This document shows positions 1 to 12,623 of a DNA stretch of 64,000 nucleotides, in pieces. The DNA comes from Phallus indusiatus (taxonomy: Eukaryota; Basidiomycota; Agaricomycetes; Phallales; Phallaceae): NCBI GenBank assembly GCA_027605045.1, contig JAQFWX010000010.1, positions 562,879 to 626,878 of the forward strand. Reading direction: 5' to 3'. A program made the translations under genes and the position numbers. Below the pieces are notes generated by a model. The model did no database searches. It had not been told where the DNA came from and saw nothing but the letters and a program-made list of their open reading frames with translations. How positions within the stretch are numbered: the stretch's first letter is position 1; each line of letters opens with the position of its first letter.

Positions 1-2128
1 GGTCTTGTTCATTATTCTTCCTGCTTCTTCTTTGAGGAAATTCAGATTCAAACCATTTGTCGCTTGATCTGCCTTGTCCAGCCGCTCTGGACAACGTTGG
101 AACGCTCTCCGATACTCAGAAGCTATAGAGCGTGGGGAAGGTGGCCGTACCTGCATATTTAGCTGGAACGTTGGAGAACTTCACGGATGTGAAGAAAAGA
201 CCTAGAGTGATTGCCGGAGCGCTGATTGAAAAACACGGCGAGCTACAGGTCGCCGTTGGCCGAGTGCTGCAGGCCAACATACAATATTCCAGCGTTTTCA
301 GACAAGTTGACAACTACTCAGCCTTAGAAATATTGACTACTATTGATGGTCGATGATCGATGGATTGGGACATTGAGCTCACACAAGTGGCAAAATAAAG
401 CAATACCAAAAAGCATACATACTACAGATTGAAGAAGTACTCATCATGGAAGTTATACCATCTCCCGTCATTTATCACATCACCTTCGTTCGTCCAAGTC
501 TAAACACCTCCTTTATTCCACCTTTTAACCTCAAGTTCGAGTTCGGATTGTAGGGGAAAACTTATAACGGGGTGGTTTGACCAATTGACCCACAAAGAAT
601 AAAACAAAGGTTAGTTAGTACACGCATCAAACGTGCGCGTGACATGTGACGGAATGAGGGTGTTTGTGGGTGCTAGATATAATCGCCGCTCCTCCCAACT
701 TGCTCCTGTGACGGAGTCCTGTCAAGCTCCTGTTAACTATATTCTAGACAGTCCATGGGATAAGGAAGTTGATCTGAACATGTGGATGAAGAGTAGATGT
801 CAAACCAAAACGACATCCATAAGCCCACACTGGTCCATGTGAGTCGTGGCATAGGCTGTCGTTGAGAAAACCTTTAACCATCGTCGTTTGTTTCGCCTCA
901 GCCACTTCAGCAAGTGTCGTTCGCTTAGTCTTCGCTATGCTGCCGTTGAGCATCTTTCCCTTCCAACCTCATAAGCCTATCGACGTTTGTGTTATCGTAA
1001 TTTGGTAGGAAAGTTGAGATGAAAGTGCAACTTCCAGATCTTAATTGAGGTATTTATGCACCTCTAGTTCTTTCGGCGCGCAGTGATGGCAATGTAGCTA
1101 TCTTTCATTATGGGATCATCACCTCGTTATATCAATATCTGATGCTGAGCTGCCTCTTCTCAGAAATGATCGCTATGAATAATCTATGCAGCTCAGGAAT
1201 CACAAATACAGCCTCAGAAGATCTCTTCAATCCGCGACTCTTCGGAGGATTATGATCTAATTATTGTATAAGACTGCTTTGGGAGAATTGAAATTTCACC
1301 GGAAAGGTGATGACATTTGAGCGAGTCAGAAGTTAATTGTTCAGCCGTACGACGTAAAATACAAGTCTCTGGTTTTAAGCTGAAGGCTATACCAACATCT
1401 CGCGTCTGATAATGCCGCATCGCGCAGTCATACACCCTCGAAGAGGGTCTTGGCCTCAGCAGTCATCAGTCTATGTAGATGATTACAGATGATGACTCAA
1501 CCATTACTCAAAATTGCGGCGTCACGGACCCGTTGCTCAGGAGAAACAAGACCGACGGTAGCTCTAGACTCCTTGATGTCTCCAATGCCCTCTCCACTGA
1601 TGCATCGCCTTCTCGGTCTTCAATTCATTCGACGCAGTACATAATAGGGGATAATAGGGTGTAATTACCTTCCCGGTGTTTTCTAGTTCCTTTGCTTAGA
1701 CAAATAGCCTTCAGCTTCAACTCCGGAGTCCGAGCACGTGTGTAACGTCTCACTAAGGTCCGGACGTTTAATCCTTCTTTCTCACTTTGTTCTCGTCAAT
1801 GGCGGTGCTTTTTAAAATTTATTACGTTAGGGAAATGAGACGGATCTTGCAAGATCTTGCATCCCTCAAGTGAGGGATATACGATACAGGGTTCTGAGAT
1901 ACAATCTCACAAACCGAAACACATAAAAACGCGCTTTCGGGCCCACTCTACTCCAACACCTGCCCGAACCTCCAAACCTGTTCATCAAAATTCCTTGATT
2001 CCTTACTAATAACCTCATATAAAGAGATGCCCATGAACCCCATCCCCTCATCAACTTCTTACTATAACCCCAGTCTCCTTCGTAATCACAATTCTTTGTC
2101 GTCAAAATCTCAAAAACACATCATTACC
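1..2128. other. No supported gene (left edge)
   Basis: Only short open frames lacking recognisable domains occur here. The longest near the edge (132-356, +) could be the last exon of a gene entering from the left, because a CAG acceptor-like site lies near 120, but I recognise no family. No repeats or RNA genes were seen. Confidence 0.4.
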
Positions 2129-2365
2129 ATGTCTCGTCATTCCACCGACAGTACTTCTTTTGAATCTACAGCCTCTTACCAACCATCCGGTCCAAACTCG
2201 CGCTCTCCCTCTCACCTGAAGGACTACGAGTCCGCGTTTGCTTCGCTCCAGTCGTCTGTAGGCTTGGGAAGTCCATTTCACATTCCTACAACACCGAACC
2301 TACAAAGAGCTCAAAAAACAAAGACCGCCAAACGGTCGTTGTGGTCTCGTCACGGTCTATTTTAA
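2129..2365 (+). CDS. Small Ser-rich hypothetical protein (78 aa)
   Basis: This is a single-exon frame of 78 residues. The ATG at 2129 sits in a good context (TTACC before ATG); an in-frame ATG at 2027 would add 34 residues. The N-terminal half is Ser/Thr/Pro-rich. A more ordered central stretch, DYESAFASLQSSVGLG, is followed by a basic tail ending WSRHGLF. No signal peptide or membrane segment is visible. I do not recognise the function. The balanced composition and sensible start favour a real small gene of the kind common in Agaricomycetes, but chance openness cannot be excluded. The nearest firm neighbour is shugoshin on the opposite strand, 3' to 3'. Confidence 0.45.
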   Translation: MSRHSTDSTSFESTASYQPSGPNSRSPSHLKDYESAFASLQSSVGLGSPFHIPTTPNLQRAQKTKTAKRSLWSRHGLF

Positions 2366-4048
2366 ACAAACCGCTTTAGCAATGAACATATTATTTTCAA
2401 TAATACAGTGAGTGGCAGTCTCGCCTTTAGGTGATTCACTCCTTACTGACTTTGATAGATAATTTATTATCAATGCTTATTTATAAGGCGATGTTGCCTT
2501 TTCCTTCTATCACAAAAATATTAATACGTATACTAAATCACTCCTATAATTATCACAAAGACGTAGTATACGCATTAATTTATCTATTATTGTTTCCTGA
2601 AGACGGTAGCGAAGAAAGACATTTCTGTCGCAATTTAGGCTTTGAGAGACGAGCAGAAAAGTGCGGTTGATTCAAGAATGAAATTCATCATCTCCGTTGG
2701 CATCCTCGGGTGTACTAGGATGGTGCCTTTGAAGGCGCTGGACCCTACGTGTATTCTGTATTTGTCGACCTGCTTTACCAAAATATCGTTCTGACTGGAG
2801 TTTATATCAGATCCAAAAAGATAGTGACCGTGATAAATACGCGACATCACATGCTTCGAAGTACGAGCAATAATAGCCCCGAATGCCATTAATCAAAGTT
2901 TTGACAGTATACCTAATTGTTATCACGAGCCTTATCATTTAGACCACACGTGACTATGAGATATTGCGTCATTTCTCCAAGCAACGCTTTTCCAGGGGCT
3001 CGTTGGTGGTTGTAAATTCAATAGATAGCACTTTGAAACGTCTATGTCGTCTATGTCAAGCTCATGCATGGCGACCGTAATAAGATTGTGATCGTCTTGA
3101 GTCTGCCTTTGAAGCATATCAGTAGAGTGTCTTTATAATCTCGAAGCCGCGTTGTCGATGAAACAGTGAAAGAACCTGGCCGTGGCGAAAGAGGAAATTT
3201 AACAACATTGTATAGCATTGACATTTCGCCTTGGATGCTGGTTGGAAGTTAAAACCCTCTTCCACTGTGAATGCATGAAGCTTTCCTGGCGGTAGTAATA
3301 TGGATACAATACTGTAACGTAGCTTGGATTAAGCCGTAGGGCCGTCTTTAATTGAGGTGCCGTCGCATCCACTAGACATCTTTTGACGTATACGGAGCAG
3401 AAAAAGGGGTTATTTCTGTTATCTCGGTCTCCAATATCGATGCCCTGTGATGTTTGGTCATTTGAAGACCTATGTACGTATAGTATGATTGAGGTAGACC
3501 TTCAGACTTTCGACGTTCTCCTCGAGCTCGCACGAAAAGTAGTAACACTCTGCATGGTTTGAGCTTCTGCTGTTTACTTTTATATCCTTGAAAAACTACA
3601 CGTCTGACATGCCACTTTTTTTCACCTAAGCAGCAAGGACAATTCGCAGCAGTTCGATACCACTGACTAGACCACATGCGCGGAGACAAAACGTTACAGC
3701 AGCTCACGTGGCATTTTGGCCGCTTACTAATCCTCCTTGGCTTACATTTTCCTTGATTTTATACATTCAAGGTGCATCCGTAAAATTCGTTTTTATCTCT
3801 TCTAAACTTACAACAAGCACCTACTATAAGGTATCTAGCTAAAACAATTGTGCCCGAAAAAACAGAGGGTCCCAGAAAGGGTAGTAGGGTTAAATTTGAC
3901 TAATGGGAAAAGAAACGAACCGCATGAGGGGAGGGTCATAATGATGCTGAAGATGCAAAAAAAAATAATGCTATGCCGAAAAGAAGACAAGAAGAAAGTC
4001 GTTGTTGTGCCAAAAGTCGACAATTTCGCAGAACACATTAAAAAAATC
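2366..4048. other. Intergenic, no supported gene
   Basis: AT-rich spacer between two convergent genes. Minus-strand open frames at 2635-2889 and 3372-3707 show no recognisable domain and no convincing splice linkage. The first 200 bases probably contain the 3' UTR of the small gene, and the bases just below 4049 that of shugoshin. Confidence 0.4.
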
Positions 4049-5992
4049 TTACACAGCCATACTCCGTCGCCGACTGTCCTCGTTCCACCCGCTGTGTAAA
4101 TTATTGGCGGTAGTAGCATCCAAAGAGTCTGTCTGACTTTGATCTGTCTCTGGACCATTATGGACAGTTTTCCGTCTATTGGTGCTTTTGATTAATGTAG
4201 TAGTCCCTTCCACATCAGCGTCGCCGTCTTCATCGGAAACCGCGTGTGCAGGTATGGAGCGTCGGCGACGGATGGTAACACTACTAGACGGGCGCGATTT
4301 TCCATCCGGAGGTGGCGATGGCTTGCGCATTTTACTGAAAGGATGACGTAAATACCGTGTATAATGTAAAAAAAAGAAACTGCGCACTCACGTGTTGAGC
4401 TTGGGTTCAGCATAGTTCAGCGTTTTCCGAGTTCTACGTTCCCTACCCGTGCCATGACTCGTACTCTCAAAACCATTCTCCGACCCGTTTTCTGTGGCTG
4501 GTGTGGATGCTATGGATGGTGGTGAAGGTGTTGCTACTGGTTTCGGTGTTAAAAGATCCGAGGATATCGTTTCGGATTGAGGTGACGACACGCGAACACC
4601 TGCAAGGTTCCACGCGGTTCAGACGTATTGTCACAGCAGCAGAAAAGAACGTGTACTGACCTGTCTTCTCAGAGAGATTAGAAGATGGTTGTCGTGGAGA
4701 ATTCGTCACATCCTTAATCGCCAATCGACGTTTGTCCTTCTCCTTGGAATCACTGTGTTCTCTTTCGCCGATGATTTGGGGGTCGGGATCAGGACTGATC
4801 TCCATTGGAATCTTTGCTGCTCTTATTCTTTGCTTTGACTCTGATTTGTGCGTGTGCTCCATAGCTTCGGATCGTGGTATGCCTTGGATGTCAACACTAC
4901 CTTCAGCGGAGGATGGCCTGTCGTTGGTAGACGATACGGTAGGAATGACTTCAGTTTCTAAATCACTTTGTATCTGCATCTCCACTTCACGTTCTTCATC
5001 TTCAAGAGAATTTCGCCTTTCGCTGGATTTTCTCTTTCGTGGACGTCGAGGGGGTCCATCAACAGGGCTAGGGGCTCTAGGAGCTGGATCCGCAATGAAC
5101 AGAGAGCTGGTCCGTCTTCCCAACTTTCTTTTGCCAGCAGCCGCCTCCAGGTCGATCTCCTTTGGTTTATCATCCATATCGACCATTACTGGTAGAGGAC
5201 AATATAACGCGTGTTTAGGAAGCGGAAGTCGACTAATGGAAGACCGCCGAGACGTCGGTCGTGCTGGGGATTCATCTTCATCCGCATCGTCTTCTTCGGA
5301 TTCACGAATTTCTGTGATTTCGTCCGCGGGTGCCCTTGCCAATCGGATCATTTCGCGGGGAGGCTGGACTGGAGAGGAGAAGGGCTTTCGTTTGGTAGGC
5401 ACTACCGCAAGATAGAAGTTCAGCATAGGCTAGGATGAGATACTCAATACTGTACCTGTGACATCTATCTCGTCGTCTGCTTTGTGTGCTGCTCGCACTG
5501 CGGAAAGCTGTGTCATGAGGGTTCCAATCTACGCGCAAGACATCACCATCAAACACTAGCGCGATGAAAACATAGAAAAACGTACAGCCTGTTCAGTTTG
5601 TATGATGATTTGTTGACTCCTCTGTCTTTCTTTCTTCAGTTGAGTCTTGAGAACCACTTCTGACGCGCGTAGTCGCATGTTTTCAGAGTAAAGTGTAGAG
5701 AGCTGGGCATTGAGTTCTTCGACACGAACACTGAGCGTGGAATTCAATCTAATAAGAGCAGATTAGGGTGAGAATACTTAGAAATTCATTACATGTGCAA
5801 AAACAAGAACACACTTAGTGATATGTTTATTGACCATAAGGTATTTTCGTTTGACTTGAGATAGGGAAAGAGAGTCAGTAAAACACAGTTTTAAGGTCTT
5901 TAATCATAGCAAGACTAACAGTTTTCAAACTCCAAAAGTGCATCATTCTGTCTCTCCTCGAGATGCAATCTTGAATCTCTCCTCCCCGACAT
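4049..5992 (-). CDS. SGO1: Shugoshin (centromeric cohesin protector)
   Basis: Shugoshin recruits PP2A to centromeres and protects cohesin from premature removal in mitosis and meiosis. I model seven exons: 5992-5920, 5854-5815, 5748-5586, 5528-5456, 5401-4661, 4599-4392 and 4334-4049. They give 527 residues with every junction in phase at GT-AG sites. The N-terminus reads MSGRRDSRLHLEERQNDALL, then FKRKYLMVNKHITKLN and a coiled coil with VEELNAQLSTLYSENMRL (about residues 20-115), the family's dimerisation/PP2A region. The middle is acidic and Ser/Pro-rich, as expected for this poorly conserved part. The diagnostic basic C-terminal motif (RRTRKTLNYAEPKLNT, then KMRKPSPP) is split across the exon 6/7 junction, near residues 415-440. 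The family has one to two members per fungus; only one is visible here. Confidence 0.9.
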
Positions 5993-7078
5993 CGTGGCAA
6001 CCGTTCAAGAAAAAGAAGATGCGAAAACACTGTGCGTTCCGTTTGCGTTGACCAAAATTCAAGCTCCGACAATCACTGGACCACGTGACTTACACGCGAA
6101 GTTTACTGTTTCAGATTAGGATGGCTGGCGCTTGTTATTTTTGAAATTTCAATGTCCGACAAATCGCGTCCAGGCTGTTCAGCGTACGTGTCCCTCTGTC
6201 GATATTGCTTAATGAGACCAGTTTATCTTTGCATCTACCTTTAGTTTACATGATCTCATTCTAAAGTCGCTACTCGAATTCCCTCAGCTGTTCAGCTGTC
6301 TATCGTTTCATACGAAAATGCTGTGAAGACCTCCACAAACTCGGTTTGTTCTTGATAATCAAATTCGCGTTAGTTTCATTCCTTGAACTACTTCTCTCCC
6401 TCCTGGAGTTAAGATAATTTTGGAGACCACAATTTCTCATTTTCAAGTGGACAATTTGATGTGCGTGTGTCCAATGAAACTTCTTTCTCATCTCTCTCCT
6501 CAGAATACTTCACATTTTCTTTGCTGTCTCGGCCCATGCTTACAAAGCGAGGTCTGCAGGCCCTATCCCGATATATAATGTGGTTCATTTGTTTGTTCGT
6601 TATGTGAAGACATTTTTCCAAAACAAGAAACAAGGTCCGCCGGTGCCGGTAACATGAAAGATACACTTGTGTCTACCCAATAGGAAGAGGAATCAGCGTT
6701 TTTGTTTGAGATTCGTCATTTCTCATATAGTGGCGCATTGACACTAGACTGATTGATCTGAACACGGATATTTAAGCGAAGTCACCATGAGAACAAAAGC
6801 TAAAGATTCTCTTATCAAAATATGTGGACGAATCCGAGGACGATATCAGCAACGCAGTCCGTTAATATACCTGGCTCTTTAACGTTACCACCACTGCTTT
6901 GAAGTAGTCGAATCATAATGTTGCGATCATCTTTGTATGTTTATGTTTGAGTATTGGTCACATGAACTCAAACAACTTCTTTTGAAGGCTTAATCAGTAC
7001 CGATATACAATCTGTGGTAGGTAATTAGTATTACCAACTGTACTACCACACCTGTTCTTAATGTTCACAGATATTCGG
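5993..7078. other. Divergent intergenic region
   Basis: About 1.1 kb between the shugoshin start (-) and the NLR start (+). Open frames here are short, overlapping and on both strands, with no recognisable product. It probably holds both promoters, although no clear TATA box was found. Confidence 0.4.
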
Positions 7079-10000
7079 ATGATAAACCCTCCGGTCACTT
7101 ATTCAATGTTCCACAAATCCATCTTCCTACTCGAGATCTGTAAGGTCACTGGTAGCGATAACGAAGTCTTGAAGTTGTCCGAAGGTATATCGAGCGAAAA
7201 CCAAATTGTTTGGAATAGGCAAATCCTGTGAGTTGATTTGCTACAAAAATTCTCTATAACTAAGTTTATACAACAAAACAGGACCAATGACGTCACCTCC
7301 GAATGTACCATTAGATTCAAAGTTCTGAAAAGACAGAAAAAGGGAGAGCCGGAGATAATCGGAGAGTATACGAGTATTGTGTCGGGTCTCCTTGATATAC
7401 AAAAATTATATGGCAGTGCGCTTCATTCCTCTACTTTATTCTCATTTATTTATATGACCGTCATAGAAATTTGTAAGATCAATTTAAGCGAGAAGAGCCG
7501 GCTAAGCTTTACGATTCAGGAAGATTGCTTCAAGGATATGCTTGAAAAAGCGGAAAGACAATGCAAGGGTGTCTGTTATAAAGAAGAGATGTTCTGGTCT
7601 ACATTTATCACTTATTTTGAGATTGTGAAGGCGGTAGTTGATTCTATTCTCCGGGTTTGTACTCATTATTCCTGGTTTCCGACAAGTGCTAGCCACTGAT
7701 GTCCTCCCCAGTCCAATTCCTATGCCCAGCAAGCTTGGAGTATTCTATCAATTGTTCCAGATGTGAGAGAGTTTTCTTTTCATTCCTAAAAATAGCCTAC
7801 TTGCTTTCAAGAGCGTGCATACGCATATGACACGGAACACCAACTTCAGAAAATTACTGCAACGCCTGATGGACATTTACAAATTCATCAACGAAGTGCA
7901 TCAGTGATCTGGGTTTTAGCTCCAGAGCACGTGCCCCGGTCTGGGAGTCTCAGCTGTGACTGCCAGAGACTCCCAGACCGCGCCAAGTCATCCAGGATTG
8001 CCGAAGTTACAAACCCAGATCACTGATGTGGACCGATTGCATACTCTTACAGATAATCAAAGTAATAACTTGAAGCTTCTGATCAATAAGACTTGTGATT
8101 GTGCCGATTTCATCAAAAAATATACCGAAAACAATGCCGGTGAATCGTTTTTCGTTTTTTTTTTCCATTGGAAATCCTCTTCACGTTTGATAACTCTTTG
8201 TCCATTGGTAGTAAAAAAATTCGTTAAGGGACCGATTTATGATGACAAGATATTGGAGTTCAAGGAATCATTTGACCAGCTTTTCAAAACGATACAAGAA
8301 TCTTTGGTCATCGGAGTAAGACTTGCAGCATCAAACATCGGTAGGTATTTATTACCTTTCTAGGCATGTGATCCTCAGGCTTTTTTTACTTTCCAAGAGG
8401 ATTTCAATCTTCTTAAGGACATGCCGTATGCCAAAAACGCTGGTTTTATTGACGACAAGAAATGTTTACCTGGAACCCGTCGAGAGCTGATCAAGGAAAT
8501 AATAGAGTGGGTTGACAAGAACACATCCGAGCGTGTTTTTGTTCTCAGTGGTCAGGCCGGCACGGGTAAATCTGCAGTAGTTCATACGATCGCCGAAACT
8601 TGCCGACAGGACAAACGGCTTTTCGCGCTATTTTGTTTCAATCGAGCAGACGAAGACCGGCGCAATATGTTATTCAGCACTATTTCCCGTGATTTAGCGG
8701 ATGGGAGCGTATCGTGGCGACATAGTTTGGTACAAGCTATTGGATCAACTGCTACCAGAGCGTCCCTCGATCCTGTGACACAATTCAACGAAATGATCAT
8801 CAGACCGTCAAGAACCATCAAAATGATCGACCCGGTAGTTATCATTATCGACGCGTTGGACGAAAGCGGCGATCGAATGGAACGTCGAAGTATTCTGAAT
8901 TTGATTTTCGAAAGAAGTTCAGAGCTTCCGAGTAATTTTCGTCTCATAATCACATCTCGTTCGGAACCAGACATTGAACAACGATGTTCACACCCAAACA
9001 TCTTTTGCAAACATATGGCAGATATTGATGCCAGTGACACATCAAACGACATCCGACAGTTTATTTCTCATAAGCTTTCCCCCATCGCAAGGATCCTCGA
9101 TGAGGAATCTGAATTGAACTGGCGTTTGGAACTTACCAAGAGATCCCAAGGTTTATTCCAATGGGCCAATCTTGCATGTCTATATGTCAATCCGATGGTT
9201 ACTTTTGGGCTCGCAAGACGACTCAGCGTCGTCGTTTCTAGATCACCATCCTCAATATTCGAATTATATCATGACATCTTCGACAACCAGCCGGAATTTC
9301 AAGTGGAGGGTTATCTTTCCAATTTCCGAACGATCATTGGAACAGTCGTGGTTGCACGAAAACCACTAACGGTCGATGCATTGCAAAATCTCTTCGGACA
9401 CGCTATAACAGATGTAAAGGGTGTTCTACAGCCGTTCCACTCCTTATTTATCGGCGTCAATAAGTCCACCATACAAATTAGACCCTTGCATACCTCACTG
9501 CTCGACTTTTTGATTAGTCCTGACCGAAACCCTGGAAGTCCAAACCAGTATTATATTGACACCTCTGACCAAAGCTTTTTAACCTTGGCGTGTTTACGGG
9601 TCATGAATAGATGCCTTCGGTTTAATATATGCGGGTTGGAGACGTCGCATCTACGCAATCGAGATGTACCGGATTTTTATAATCGAGTGGCAAAAGCTAT
9701 CCCGTTACACTTATCATATGCCTGTCGTTTCTGGGGGTATCATCTGGAATACTCGCGCTTTAGTCCAGATCTACTAGAAGAAATTCGTGATCTGATGTAT
9801 AACAAACTATTGTATCTTTTCGAGGCGCTTGGCCTTTTGGGAGACATCCAGCATGGTCATACCGCAATGCAGATTTTGAGAAACAAAATCAAAGTTGGTG
9901 TTTTCTTCATATTCAAATTTTTTTATCTAAAGCCGTATATAAAGGACGAGAACAGTGAATTAGCCGCTCAAGCCGCCGAGGCATCGCAGTTTGCACTTGA

Positions 10001-12623
10001 ATTTGGGATGATTATAACGGAGAGCACCCCACACCTTTACCTTTCCTGCCTACCGTACATATCCAACCATTCGTTTATATTTCGACAATTTAGCTCTCGA
10101 TATCCCCAGCTATTAAGCATGGAAGTTGGACAGCCTTTAGCTCTACAACCTGAAATTGAAAACAGCGTCGTACAAAGACATCCTTCCGCACAGCTGAAGG
10201 TGATCGCATTTTCGTCCCAAGGGAGAAAAATTGCAACTGGGTTCGACAATGGTGACTTGTGGATATGGAATTATATCACCGGGGAAGTGCTTCGCCGAAT
10301 GCGCCATACAAAAAGAGCAACTGTCGTATGCCATGTGACATTTTCCTTGGATGGAAGATTGGTTTACTGCTGCTTCAAAGACGGAAGCATACTCACATGG
10401 GAGGAAAAGACGGACCAGGTTGTCTTCAACTTCAATGAAGACCTCGTAGAAGGAGAATGTCATGAGTGCACTATCTCTCCAGATGGGCGTTACGTCGCCT
10501 TCCAACTTCATGCTGACGAGCGTCTTGGGAACCGCGTACGGCTTTACGAAAGAGATACTCTTTTCAAATGGTTTGAAGAGGAGTCCAAACCCTACAGTAA
10601 GATGATGTTCTCCCAGAGCGGAAAGGTTTTCGGGTTTCAGAGGCAAGACAGAGTTTTGCGTCTATGGGATACCCATACGCAAACCTTTATGTCGCATTCC
10701 ATGTCTATTGTTGAACCTTGGACACTAGAGGCACTTGCTGACAATTACATGGTGACCCGTATGGACCCCGGCTCTAATCACCCCAGGGCTCGCGTAGTTT
10801 GGGACATAATAACAAGCACGAACGTTCGCCAATTCAAATCAAAATCAAATTTACGAGGAAATTCGGCTTTCTCCGCGAACGGCAAACATCTTATCTGTTC
10901 ACAAGGAAACGACCATCGGATTTGGGATACAACGACAAATGAAGTCACAGAGTCTTTTGTTGAAGGCAAGGAGGGTCGTGATATCTCTGCGACTGCTGTA
11001 TCCGAGGACTCAAAATACATTGCATTCGCTATGGCTAACAGCACGACGATGCACGTATTAGCATTTAACTCTCTGATCCAAAGGGAGAGCGGGCACTTAA
11101 GAGAACGCCCTCGTCGAAGTAATTCGTGGGGCACGCATTGTAGCCAAGTTTTGTTCAAAAGTCGACATCTTATTTTGAAGATTGAAAGCTGGAATCTTCC
11201 CGGGAGAGGATACATTCAAGTCTTTGACACTACTAGGCAAAATGATGCCGAGTTTCAAATCAATTTTAGCGATTGGTCGCTCGTCCAAATTTCTCCGGAA
11301 GATAGTCACTGGTCGATTGCTTACGTCGACGGATCTCAAACCGATGTGCTTCGCTTCTGGAATATTGATGAAGATGATGAAACAGTGCTAGACAAATCAG
11401 ATTGTCAAATAACGGCCTTGTCATTTTCCCTCAATGGTGACTATCTGATCAGAGGTGATCTAAAGGGAAACATCAAGATATTGGATGTCCGCACTCGTCA
11501 ATTGATCAGCGTCGCTATTTGCCCCGGACAAGTCACAACCCTTGCATTCTCTTTTACGAGTACCACGTTCCTTGTTGTGTACGACACGAATGAAAATACT
11601 TTCATCGAAACGCGAGAATTATCAACACCAGAGAGCATAGTGACTGGTCCCACTGTGCACGATTCAACCATAAGTTCTATCTTCATCACTGGCAACAACA
11701 CCCGTGTATGCATTTATCCCATCAGAGGTCGCATCAAATTTGAAATGCTTGACCGTCCAGTGTCGTACCGTCTTATAATCTCAGACAGTTCAACGAATAC
11801 AAGGCTTGAATGTTTAACATCGTATTTATTTCCAAGGCTCTCCCCAAACAAACGATACATCGCTTGGGTACCAAAAAAAGACTTGAAGAAGGTGGAATTT
11901 TGGAACCTGGAAGAGAGTATCCCACTGGACGGGCTCATGTTTAAAAGTGAGATCAGAACATTCGAATTTTCTAGCAACTCTAGGCAAATAGGCATATTGG
12001 GCGATGGGTGCAGCGAAACGGAGTCGAGCCGCATTGACATCTGGGATATCGAAACTAAAAAGTTACTCGTTCGGCAGCTTCTCAGTAACTCCTCGTTTAA
12101 AGGCATTTTGACGCCGTCAGTAACTTTATATCAGAACCTCATGTTGTTGGTTGATGGTCATGGAATGGGAAAGATTTGGAACCTGGATTTGCTCGAAAGC
12201 ATGACACTCCTTTACGATGATCATGTAAATAACGCACAATTTGGTATGTTGCCTAGCACGCACGTGAATTTCAAAACCAGATGGTATGTGCTTGATATCA
12301 GCTGAGGTTTTCACTTACGTTTGGTCAGGTTAAATAAACATTACAGACTAAGTTCTAGAGATATTGAGGCACTGGACTATGCGCTGAAGGCATGGAATAG
12401 AGCAATCTTTTCTCCTTCATCCAAAATAGACAAGAGTGGCTGGATGCTAGGTCCACACGGGGAACTTCTATTTTGGGTTCCAGGGAACATGCGGAAGAGT
12501 TTGTGGTATCCATCCGTAACTCACATAGTCTCCGAAGGTTTTACAAAACTTAATTTTAACAAATTCACTCACGGTACGAAATGGACTGAATGCGCAATGC
12601 CGTCGGAGCCTACTATAGAGTAG
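7079..12623 (+). CDS. NLR-type STAND ATPase: C2-like / NACHT / degenerate WD repeats
   Basis: Fungal NLR-like STAND proteins are thought to sense non-self or damage and oligomerise after NTP binding. Nine exons join in frame to 1664 residues: 7079-7227, 7282-7373, 7467-7654, 7712-7762, 7812-7895, 8019-8139, 8212-8340, 8398-12283 and 12329-12623. Residues ~15-110 resemble the C2-like N-terminus of basidiomycete NLRs (LEICKVTG, NQIVWNRQI, KINLSEKSRLSFTIQED). A helical linker follows. The NACHT domain begins near residue 290, with Walker A GQAGTGKSA (~322) and Walker B VIIIDALDE (~420). From ~residue 850 there are divergent WD-type repeats (LWIWNY, LRLWDTH, HRIWDTT, IDIWDIE). The C-terminal WMLGPHGELLFWVP is characteristic of this family. 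Exon 2/3 borders and a possible in-frame 51-nt intron near 9893-9943 are uncertain, as is the start. No inactivating lesion was seen. Confidence 0.85.
7899..8028. repeat. Inverted-repeat (hairpin) element forming an NLR intron
   Basis: Perfect 18-bp inverted arms lie at 7899-7916 (CATCAGTGATCTGGGTTT) and 8011-8028. Nested perfect 14-bp arms lie at 7938-7951 and 7966-7979. The predicted intron is 7896-8018: its GTG donor is just outside the left arm and its CAG acceptor lies inside the right arm. Splicing it joins exons 7812-7895 and 8019-8139 in phase 0. Confidence 0.75.

Noticed and set aside
4732..5415. Long + strand open frame (227 codons) opposite shugoshin
   Set aside because: It is the complement of the shugoshin low-complexity exon 5. 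The minus-strand product has the family motifs, and this frame has none.
9893..9943. Extra 51-nt intron inside the large NLR exon
   Set aside because: Splice-like ends exist and the length is in frame, but the sequence has no stop and no other evidence decides it. Left as exon.
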